Source: Dallia pectoralis
Taxonomy: Eukaryota; Chordata; Actinopteri; Esociformes; Umbridae
Length of the DNA stretch: 64,000 nucleotides
Direction: 5' to 3'
Assembly (NCBI GenBank): GCA_029465975.1
Contig: CM055757.1
Span: 124,001 to 188,000, forward strand
Shown: piece by piece, positions 55,554 through 64,000 of the stretch
How positions within the stretch are numbered: the stretch's first letter is position 1
Layout: every line of letters starts with the position of its first letter
Notes under the pieces: generated by a model
What the model saw: the letters and a program-made list of their open reading frames with translations, nothing else
What the model was told of the DNA's origin: nothing
Databases searched by the model: none
Made by a program: the position numbers and the translations under genes

Positions 55554-57258
55554 ATGGATTATAGACATCTTGGAAGGGATGTATGGGATGGGAAGCACCC
55601 TAAAATCGTAACTTGTGCGATAATATTATCTTTCATTTTATTTGGCTCAATATTCTTAGCTCCTTTTGATTGGGATGGACATAAAATAGATGCAAATAGG
55701 AATCAAACGTTAACTGTAAATGGGAAACATCAGGTTACACTTAATAGACCACGTAGGCATGTACATCCTGTCACCTTTGGTATAGAAGTATGCTTTACTG
55801 GGTATAGAATAGATTGGGGAACGTGCATACCTAGACAATCATACATAGAATGTGACACAAAAGGTAGGACAATTAAGGAACTAACGCAATGAGGTGTTTT
55901 CGTCTGTAAAAGTGAATGATTGTATAACGACAACATAGTAGCTCACTCAGAGACAACAGGTCGTTATGGCGTTAAAGTAGGAAGCCGCATGCAGAGGAAA
56001 CCGGTAGATGGTTTGTGGCCAAAACTGTACATGGGGATTGCGTGTCAATTAGGATAACTGTAAATAAAGTAACAGCAAGGGATGTGGAATGTGGGTTTCG
56101 ACATAAAAGGGGATGATATTTTAATAAGATTTCAGGTATCAACCGAACCGATAAATCCAGTAATTAATAACAATAGCTCAGTTGTACGCATAGTGGAGGC
56201 TAAAACATTACAAGAACAATTAGGAGTTGAAACAGGATTCAAAGATTCTAATTCGTGGTTAGAGTGGATTAGGTATACCTTTAAAACAGTAAGCAAAAGT
56301 GATTGTTATGCATGTGGATCACCAAAACCAACTCTTATTACTACTCCATTTCCGTTAAATCAGAAAAACTCTAGGATAGGTTGGGCTTGTATGATATTAT
56401 TGTTCGCGAGTAGCTCAACACCGGTTAAAATTGACCAACTGATTGGACGGGTACGTGGGTTCTAACACAATTAGCTATGCCACTTACAGTGATCACAGAA
56501 TCTGAGGCTAGAGACCAAAAAAACTTTAAATAGACACAGAAGGGGCATTGGTGGTTCCTTCGATGATAAAATCTATTTAGATGCAATTGGGGTGCCGAGA
56601 GGTATTCCAGACAAATTTAAAGCTAGAAATCAAATAGGCGCTGGTTTTGAGTCTTCACTGTTCTGGTGGGTGACAATTAATAAGAATGTAGACTGGATTA
56701 GTTATGTGTTTTATAATCAACAGAGATTCATTAATTACACTAGAGATGCAATAAAGGGACTAGCAGAGCAAACAGCGGCTACTAGTCTAATGGCCTGGCA
56801 AAATAGATTGGCATTAGATATGCTCCTAGCGGAGAAGGGTGGGGTATGTGTGCTGTTTGGGGACACTTGTTGTTGTTTTGTTGTCTTGTGTTTGTTGTGT
56901 TTCGTTTGTGCTTTTGTGCCCAGCAGTTCTGCTCCTGATGGCTCGGTGACCAAGGCATTGCAAGGACTGACAGCTCTGGCTGAGGAGATGAAGGACAATT
57001 CGGGTGTTGACACTTCAGCGTTTGGGTGGAGGAGAGTTTGGGAAGTGGAAATTGATGATTTCCTCAGTTCTGATCTCTTTGATTACGGCGACATCACTGG
57101 CGGTGTGTGGATGCTGTTGCATTCCATGCATGCGAGGCCTTTCCATTAAGCTGATTGAGACGGGAATGACCAGAGTAATGGTTGCCAAAGCTGTGCCTTG
57201 GGAGGAGGGGGGTTCACTGTTGAATGATCTCGCTGACATGGAGGAGAGTAATTTCTAA
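55554..57258 (+). pseudogene. env: ERV envelope (env) remnant
   Basis: Plus-strand fragments in several frames. A splice-acceptor-like CTCCTACGCAG precedes the ATG at 55554, whose product has an early hydrophobic segment (signal or anchor). Surface-unit-like sequence follows in broken frames (stop at 55892, further frames at 56082-56465). The transmembrane subunit is recognisable: a basic R-X-R-R-type cleavage region near 56540, heptad-like helix at about 56740-56820, and a QNR-LALD immunosuppressive-type segment followed by a CX6CC motif (about 56845-56875), as in class I (gamma-like) retroviruses. A membrane segment with cysteines and a short cytoplasmic tail end at 57258. Several frameshifts and stops inactivate it. 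No gag or pol of this copy is seen upstream. Confidence 0.75.
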
Positions 57259-57553
57259 AGGATTACGGTGAGCGACGGATTGGATTATACACTTTTGGAA
57301 TAATTTTGATCTTTCCCCGTTGGAGTATGCTGATTTTTGCCTTGCACACACTGTTTTTTACATTCTACCTCTGATACTCTGACTTTCATACTATCTTCAT
57401 GCTCTATCTTTTACACACTACAATTCTCATTCTATTTTTGGGACACTCAGGGTATCACGGCCAGAGCAAGGCGACCCAATAGCAGACACAGAGGCGGAGA
57501 CCAGGTAGGAAAATGACAGTGTTTATTAAAGGAGTAATCCATAACATGGTGAT

Positions 57554-57712
57554 GGGCAGGCAAGGTCCGGTACACGGGAGTAGGCAGGTTCGTTGTCGGG
57601 GAGCAGGCAGGGTCCGGTACACAGGAGTAGGCAGGTTCGTTGCCGGAGAGCAGGCAGGGTCCCGTACATGGGAGTAGGCAGGTGCGGTTTCAGTGGGCAG
57701 GCAAGGTCAAAC
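57554..57712. repeat. Short tandem repeat, about 47 bp unit
   Basis: Three and a half copies of a GGCAGG(G/C)...GGTACAC.GGAGTAGGCAGG-type unit in the 3' part of the gypsy element. Confidence 0.8.
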
Positions 57713-57768
57713 ACTGTGGATCACCTGGTGAAAAGGGGTGGAGACAATGACAAGCCAGGTGAGACAGA

Positions 57769-60360
57769 TCAGGTTGGGACAGGACCCCTCCCCCTATGAC
57801 CGCCACCTGGCGGTCGACCCGGGTGCCTACCTGGCAGACCGGGGCACCGCTGACGGAAGTCGGCGATAAGGGCTGGGTCCAATATGTTCTTCTGTGCTAC
57901 CCATGAGCGTTCTTCTGGTCCATAGCCCTCCCAGTCCACCAGGTACTGGAAACCCCTGCCCCGGGGTCGAACCTTCAGGAGGCGGCGCACAGTGAAGGCC
58001 GAATGACCGTCAATCATCTGCGGCCGAGGAGGAGCCCTGGGGACAGAAGACAGAGGAGAGTTAGACACGGGTTTGACACGGGACACATGAAAGGTGGGGT
58101 GGACACGAAGGGATGAGGGTAACCGGAGCCGGACTGCCACCGGGTTAACCACATGAGCTATCTGGAAGGGCCCAATGAACCGATGGGCCAGCTTGCGGGA
58201 CCTTGAGAGGAAGGTCTCGGATGGACAGCCAAACCATCTGCCCTGCCCGGTAACGAGGGGCTGGGGTCCGCCGACGATCGGCCTGTCTTTGGTAGCGTGC
58301 AGAGGTCTTCAGAAGAGAGGCACGTGCCTTGCTCCAGGTGCGCCGGCAACGACGGACGAACGCTTGAGCTGAGGGTACCCTGACTTCGTGTTCCTGGTCC
58401 GGGAACAGTGGTGGTTGATATCCCAGGGAGCTTTCGAAAGGTGAGAGCCCTGTGGCTGAGCTGGGCAGGGAGTTGTGGGCGTATTCCACCCAGATAAGGC
58501 GTTTGGACCACGTTGTGGGATTATCCGCCACCATACACCTTAGTGCTGTCTCTACATCCTGGTTGGCCCGTTCTGTCTGGCCATTTGATTGGGGATGGAA
58601 CCCAGACGAAAGGCTGACTGTTGCCCCGATTAAGGAGCAGAACGCCTTCCAGAACCCCGAGGTAAACTGGGGCCCCCTGTCAGACACAATGTCCGTGGGA
58701 AGACCATGGGTCCGAAACACATTGTCCAACATAATAAGGGCCGTTTCTTTGGCTGATGGGAGCTTGGGCAAGGGAATGGCTCGGACCGCCTTGGAGAAGC
58801 GGTCCACCACCGTCAGGATGGTCGTGTTGCCCTCCGATGAGGGTAACCCTGTTACAAAGTCCATGGACACATGCGACCAGGGACGTCGAGGGATTGGTAG
58901 AGGTTGCAGAAGGCCGGATGGCGCTTGCCGTGGTGTCTTGCCCTGGGCACAGGCTGCCACGAACTCTGGCACATCCTTGACCATGGACGGCCACCAGAAC
59001 CGTTGACAAATAAATGCCAGCGTCCGGCGTGATCCCGGGTGGCAGGCTAGGCTGGAGGAATGACCCCACTCCAGTACTGCAGAGCGAGCTTGGTCGGGAA
59101 CGAACAGGCATCCGGGCGGTCCTCCCCCAGGATCCGGTTGGGTGCTCTGGGCTTGCCGTACCGTGGTTACCACTTCCCAAACCAGGGTGGTAGCCATGCA
59201 GGAAGCCGGGAGAATTGTCTCCGGCTCCGGTCGGGCACTAGCCGAACTGAACACCCGGGACAAAGCATCAGGCTTAATGTTCTTGGAACCAGGCGAGCAT
59301 TCAATCTCTTGGCGGTCCGGAGGTATTCCAAATTCTTATGGTCAGTCCATACGATGAAAGGCTGTTCGGCCCCCTCCAGCCAGTTTCTCCACTCCTCCAG
59401 AGCTACCTTGACTGCCAGGAGCTCCTTGTTTCCAATGTCATAGTTCTCCTCCGCAGGAGTAATTTGACGTGAGTGAAATGCACAGGGATGCACCTTGTTG
59501 TCCTCACTGGACCTCTGTGACAGAATCGCCCCCACGCCCACGTCTGAGGCGTCCACCTCCACAATAAACTGCTGGGCCGGATCAGGATGGACCAGCACGG
59601 GGGCAGAAGAGAATCGTTTCCGGAGTGTGTTGAATGCTTGACTAGCGGCAGGGGTCCAGGAAAAACGGACCTTGGTAGACGTGAGTGCCGTCAGGGGTGC
59701 GGCCACAGAACTGTAGTTCCGAATGAAATGTCTGTAGAAATTTGCGAACCGCTGCAGCTGTAGTCTGTTGGAGGACCTGGCGTACGTGGGAGACGTGTTC
59801 TTGGGTTGACCTTGAAAAAATCAAAATATTGTCCAAATAAACAAAAACAAACTGGTTCAACATGTCCCGCAGGACGTCGTTTACCAGTGCCTGGAAAACG
59901 GCCGGTGCTTTTGTGAGTCCAAACGGCATCACTAGGTAATGTCCACTGGCGGTATTAAAGGCAGTTTTCCACTCGTCCCCCTCCCTTATTCGTACCAAGT
60001 GATAGGCATTGCGGAGGTCGAGTTTGGTGAAAACCACTGCCCCCTGTAGAGGCTCAAAGGCAGAGGTAAGAAGAGGGAGGGGGTAACGGTTCTTAACCTT
60101 GATGTCGTTGAGACCATGGTAGTCAATACAGGGCCGAAGGGTCTTGTCCTTCTTCTCCACAAAGAAGAAACCCGCCCCTGCAGATGATGAGGAGGGTCTG
60201 ATGAGACCAGCCCGAAGAGAGGTCTCTATGTAGTCCTCCATGGCTTTGTTCTCAGGTGCTGACAGAGAATATAGTCGTCCACGGGGTGGCGATGTGCCTG
60301 GGCGCAGCTCAATGGCACAGTCATATGGCCAGTGTAGAGGAAGGGAGGTAGCCCGGGTTT
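57769..60360 (-). pseudogene. pol: Ty3/gypsy Pol: RT, RNase H, integrase, chromodomain
   Basis: RT (60241-59642): RPCIDYHGLNDIKVKNRYPLP, TKLDLRNAYH and MPFGLTKAPAVFQ are present, but the catalytic box reads VYLDNILIFS, with Asn in place of the second Asp. RNase H-like region 59706-59167 (VEVDASDVGVGAIL, EENYDIGNKELLAV). Integrase 59263-58145: zinc-binding region degenerate, core with MDFVTGLP, DRFSKAVR, SDRGPQFTS and S.GFHPQSNGQTERANQ, so the D-D-E catalytic set is largely visible. Chromodomain 58010-57880 (LVDWEGYGPEERSWV). Frame changes near 59680, 59210 and 58150. Chromodomains guide integration to chromatin in this family. Inactive copy. Confidence 0.85.
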
Positions 60361-61021
60361 TACTAAAAAAGAAGAATGTTGTTGATGTATTATGGACATT
60401 TGTTGAACTGACAATCTACTTGAATATTTCTGTTGTTCATATCTGTACTGATTCTGGATATTGTTTTCCATCATGCAAGATTTTTGTCCTTATGAAAGAA
60501 GTTTTTTTCCTGCATGTGTGGTTTTTAATGATGATATTTCTATTTTCTTACTGTATTGTTTAGAATAGTCATGTCTTTGATCTTTTACTCTAATCAAGTC
60601 AAGTATGGTTGGAGATGTTTGGTCAAAGGACATGGGTCAGGTGAGTGAGAACCCATACCGGTAAGGGTAGATGTGTCTGGGAATTGATCTGGTCCTAATA
60701 CATCTGCTGAGGTACGATTTCTCATTCATGTGATCTAGATAGGTTCGCATTATGTTTTGTTCTTTCTTATTATTTACACCACAGTATTATTTGATGTGCA
60801 TTAATGCTTTGAGATGTGAAGTTCAGAAAACTTCAAGAGGGGGATATGTGGTGGATTTTCAGTTCATATACATGTTTAGAAAAGTAGTTTGCTTACATAA
60901 TTCAGTTGTTACAGTATTTGTTTACATTTGGGTATATATCTGTTAAACTTCATATCATTTTAGTATAACTTGTTATAGACACACAAGGTATTTGGTAAAC
61001 TTAGGAGAAAGAACAGACATC
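60361..61021 (+). other. Probable ERV interior between gypsy insertion and LTR
   Basis: AT-rich sequence with no intact ORF. A purine-rich AGGAGAAAGAACAGAC lies just before the LTR and may be the polypurine tract. Confidence 0.45.
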
Positions 61022-61645
61022 TGTTATGGAATTTTATGATCACTCAAGAAGTTTAGTTACATGTAAGTCATAGATGTTGTTTAGGCCATAATGCTCAGAG
61101 AAACAGGAATGTGATCTTCAGGTTGCTAGAAGGGCCAAGGCTAGAAACAGATGTCCTGAACACCTTATCTGTGATGGACTGTGAAAAGGAACTGTATGGG
61201 TCTTTGTATGCCTCATCTTCTTCCTGTTTTTATCTACCATGTGTCTGGCCTCCCTTGGCTTGAGAGCACTGACCTTCGAGTTTTATGACAGCTTTATGTG
61301 TTTTCCAGATTATACTGTATAGTTGGTGGAATCATCTAACGGCTTCATCCTGTTCTCCATCAAGTATTGTTTAAGTTTGTGTGGAAGTGTGTGCGTTATC
61401 AAACCCTATATATACTGCAATGTTCTTCATATTAGTTGGGAAAATAACCTGCCACCGCATTGTTACCGTGAGCGCGTGTGTTAAGGTTTTCCTCATCTAT
61501 CAATTAAACTATTAGAGTTAACTTGAGAGATACTCTTGTCTGTTCTTATTTCGAGTCTGGATTCAGTGTGTATTTGCTTAATGTTATTTTAGAGATAAAG
61601 GTATAGTAACATTAATTACGTGGTATTAGAAATAATTCCATAACA
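61022..61645 (+). repeat. LTR related to the gag-only ERV, opposite strand
   Basis: Begins TGTTATGGAATTTTATGATC, the same start as the minus-strand LTRs at 33-39 kb, and ends CCATAACA at 61645 (624 bp). It has CTATATATAC as a TATA-like box (about 61408) and clear divergence from the other LTR. Its orientation matches the env remnant, so it is probably the 3' LTR of that provirus. Confidence 0.75.
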
Positions 61646-62015
61646 CATCTCCAGTGACACCCCTCCCCCATACATTCCAATGTGCCTTGGGTGAAACAAA
61701 AGGTTCAACAGAGGTGTGATATTGGATCCTGCCTGGGTGGGGTTAACTGATAAAGGAATGACTAGGAATATATCGATTGGTCATTGGGAGTGAACTGGGG
61801 GATGTGTTGATGTTTCTGACAAGTCTAAAGTTGGGGTATAAAAGCGGTTGAGCCCATGGAACTGCCCTTTTCCTGCTTTCGACCAGCGCTGGTCTAATGT
61901 GAGAGGGCATATTGCTCCGTTGTTGTGAAGCAATATTAATGTAAATAAACCATCTGAAAAGGTAATCCGTTCGACTCGTACATCATTACACTCCTTCCCA
62001 TTCTCTACCATAACA
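61646..62015 (+). repeat. Candidate LTR-like segment
   Basis: Has GGGTATAAAAGCGG (about 61836), AATAAA (about 61944) and an end CCATAACA at 62015, in the order expected for an LTR's promoter and poly(A) signal. No second copy is in the window, so this stays tentative. It may belong with the gag-like ORF downstream. Confidence 0.35.
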
Positions 62016-62841
62016 TGTTTGAAGATTATGTCACCGAATAAATGCCCTTTAAAACTAGAGGAACAACTTGAGCCTCTGTTAAACTCGAGAGGAGTATCAG
62101 TCAGAACTCAGCCTGCTTCGTGCTGGAGGAGAAGAGCGCTGCCGGTTGCAACAGAGCTCGTTAACTACGCTCACGAGCATCAAGGACAACACGTACTGCG
62201 TGCACGGAAAACCTGACAAGCAGCCTTCGGATTCCAGAAGTGCCGTGGGATTAGGCTACAAATAAGTAACACATTTAAACAAGTTTAATGTTAAGAAGTA
62301 GTTTTAATCCTGCTAACTTCAAGGGACTCTAAAATGCTAAAAGTGGTTGAAGTGTATATGTTTGCAATTTAAGTTTAAGTGTATGTATATTGCCTTGTAA
62401 GGGACATTATTACAAGCTAATTGCAAGCCTAGTCATAAGTTATGGGCTAAGTTAAAGGTGCGCTAAGGCATTTTCTTAAAGAGCCAGTCATGTTTGTTTA
62501 TTTGACATTGAAGCTCACTTCTTTATTTTATACAAGGTGAACCCAGTTCATAATTTGCATTAAGGTGTTTATAACATCATCATTAGCTAATTCTAACAGA
62601 GTTCATATTAACAGTTAAGAGGTATTATATCCCATAGATCAATAGTCAATTAAAGTAACACTCACAAGTAATCTGACCTTAAGTCAATACACATTCAGTT
62701 CAAGTAGTGAAATAGCTGAGCCGGAAGCCCAAGGAAAAAGACCTGTGAAGTTGCAGGAGCAAGCAAGCCCTGATGAGGAAACTGCAGACTCAAGTATACA
62801 GCAAGAGGCATTTTGCAAGTCAAGCAGCTGAATAAGATGCT
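62016..62841. other. AT-rich DNA, possible retroelement leader
   Basis: A 65-codon frame (62019-62216) is visible but has no recognisable domain. Otherwise no feature. Confidence 0.35.
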
Positions 62842-63184
62842 TTGAGAAAAGGCCAAAGAATCAGAACAGATGATACATCTAAGCACTTTCAAAATAGCCA
62901 GAAAAGTAGACACATGCCTGAAATGAGCTCAACGCCAAATACTTCGCATATTCAAGTAGTGCGTCAGAGGGAAGTTAAAGACCCTCCAATTTTCAGAGGC
63001 AATGCATCAGACACTGTTACACTTGATGAGTGGGTGGAGCTCATGAAAAACTTCATAAAAAAGGGGCTTCTGCCTACTGAAGAGCAGGGTGAAGAGATTT
63101 TAATCCACTTGAGAGGCAAAGCCAAAGATGTTGTTAAAGTGGGGATGCTATCTAGCGGATTGAATACCAGAACACAACCTGATG
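62842..63184 (+). CDS. Gag-like ORF, N-terminal part, cut by gap
   Basis: Open frame of 114 codons before the N gap. The segment PPIFRGN...TLDEWVELMKNFI...EILIHLRGKAKDVV has the form of the capsid N-terminal region of Ty3/gypsy-type or domesticated Gag proteins (a proline-phenylalanine entry, W in the first helix, an L-x-G-x-A helix). No knuckle or protease is visible because of the gap. It could be a retroelement gag or a Gag-derived host gene. Confidence 0.5.
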
Positions 63185-63684
63185 NNNNNNNNNNNNNNNN
63201 NNNNNNNNNNNNNNNNNNNNNNNNNNNNNNNNNNNNNNNNNNNNNNNNNNNNNNNNNNNNNNNNNNNNNNNNNNNNNNNNNNNNNNNNNNNNNNNNNNNN
63301 NNNNNNNNNNNNNNNNNNNNNNNNNNNNNNNNNNNNNNNNNNNNNNNNNNNNNNNNNNNNNNNNNNNNNNNNNNNNNNNNNNNNNNNNNNNNNNNNNNNN
63401 NNNNNNNNNNNNNNNNNNNNNNNNNNNNNNNNNNNNNNNNNNNNNNNNNNNNNNNNNNNNNNNNNNNNNNNNNNNNNNNNNNNNNNNNNNNNNNNNNNNN
63501 NNNNNNNNNNNNNNNNNNNNNNNNNNNNNNNNNNNNNNNNNNNNNNNNNNNNNNNNNNNNNNNNNNNNNNNNNNNNNNNNNNNNNNNNNNNNNNNNNNNN
63601 NNNNNNNNNNNNNNNNNNNNNNNNNNNNNNNNNNNNNNNNNNNNNNNNNNNNNNNNNNNNNNNNNNNNNNNNNNNNNNNNNNNN
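63185..63684. other. Assembly gap (500 N)
   Basis: Exactly 500 N. Confidence 0.99.
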
Positions 63685-64000
63685 ATTTTCACATAAACAG
63701 TGACATTTGATTTCATGCGTAGCTGAGGTCACGAGAAGGGAACATATTGACACAGAGATTTGGAGTCAAATTGGGAGTTAATGTATATAATAAACTTTGA
63801 GGTGTAACAGGCATCTCTTTAGTCTACTGTAAGATCAGGCCTTCCTTGTCTTTATGTACTCCTTATGGGAGAATCAGGTGATTGACAGTTAATAACGCTC
63901 CATGTGCATTTTCTTCTCTTTGTCATTGTTGCATTTTCTTCTCTTTGTCATTGTTGAAACATGAGGTTGGAGTTCAATACCTCGTTTTTTTTATTGGATG
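63685..64000. other. End of window, no gene seen
   Basis: AT-rich; a 25-bp direct repeat (GCATTTTCTTCTCTTTGTCA plus five bases) occurs twice in tandem at about 63906-63955. Confidence 0.5.

Larger units (their letters stand above)
57450..60360 (-). mobile_element. Ty3/gypsy chromovirus remnant (5'-truncated)
   Basis: Minus-strand pol from just before RT to the chromodomain, with the 3' non-coding part to about 57450. Gag, protease and the 5' LTR are absent; homology stops at about 60360. It lies between the ERV env and a matching ERV LTR, so it probably inserted into that provirus. A 3' LTR may start near 57775 (TGTCCCAACC on the minus strand), but I cannot find a second copy to prove it. 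Confidence 0.8.

Noticed and set aside
62964..63753. ORFs crossing the second gap
   Set aside because: More than half of each is N; only the part before the gap on the plus strand can be read.

Overview
The window looks like teleost fish DNA, probably cyprinid-like. The support is a tandem U2 snRNA array carrying Keno-like (Tx1-clade) non-LTR retrotransposons, a fish-type KMT5A-like SET-domain gene with spliced exons, long CA and TG microsatellites, and Ty3/gypsy and endogenous retrovirus (ERV) remnants. Two 500-base N gaps (41049-41548 and 63185-63684) mark a eukaryotic draft assembly.

Region 1 (1-41 kb) is a tandem array on the minus strand. Each unit holds a conserved U2 spacer of about 0.5 kb, one retrotransposon, and the 3' four fifths of a U2 snRNA gene. 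I count ten U2 fragments here and an eleventh at 50.1 kb. All are joined to a retrotransposon 3' end at the same nucleotide, inside the branch-site recognition sequence (GUAGU/A). I did not find U2 nucleotides 1-37 anywhere in the window. Two elements (E2 at 4.1-9.9 kb and E6 at 19.3-25.0 kb) carry ORF1 (three CCHC knuckles) plus ORF2 (AP endonuclease, reverse transcriptase, C-terminal CCHC). The E6 ORF2 is uninterrupted at 1123 aa. The others (E1, E3, E4, E5, E7, E8, E9 and probably E10) carry ORF1 only. Their ORF1 is longer than that of the complete elements: an extra diverged copy of the N-terminal module is joined by a 15-bp coding minisatellite (G-P-E-A-R/E type repeats), and most have an acidic C-terminal half. 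They resemble HAL1 (half-a-LINE) elements and are my best candidate for an undescribed system: ORF1-only, site-specific riders of a U2-targeting LINE.

E7, E8 and E9 are near-identical 3-kb tandem duplicates. E9 is split by a 5.8-kb ERV (33353-39155) with two 649-bp LTRs, a 4-bp target duplication and a gag gene but no pol or env.

Region 2 (41.5-50 kb) is an island between U2 units. It contains a minisatellite, a 312-bp CA run, a four-fold tandem repeat of about 553 bp that each time carries a 96-nt exon-like segment, and a minus-strand SET-domain gene (exons at 49284-49259, 48036-47921, 47137-46981 and 46745-46554).

Region 3 (50.1-52.9 kb) is an eleventh U2 fragment followed by a chimeric element (E11) assembled from ORF1, ORF2 and ORF1-only pieces, with two fold-back palindromes.

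Region 4 (53-64 kb) is repeat-rich. It has DNA-transposon-like ends, a decayed plus-strand ERV env with a related LTR downstream, an inserted minus-strand Ty3/gypsy chromovirus pol with a changed catalytic motif, and the start of a gag-like ORF cut by the second gap.

Limits: element 5' boundaries are placed to about 20 bp from where conservation between units changes. Family names rest on memory of published families, not on a search.
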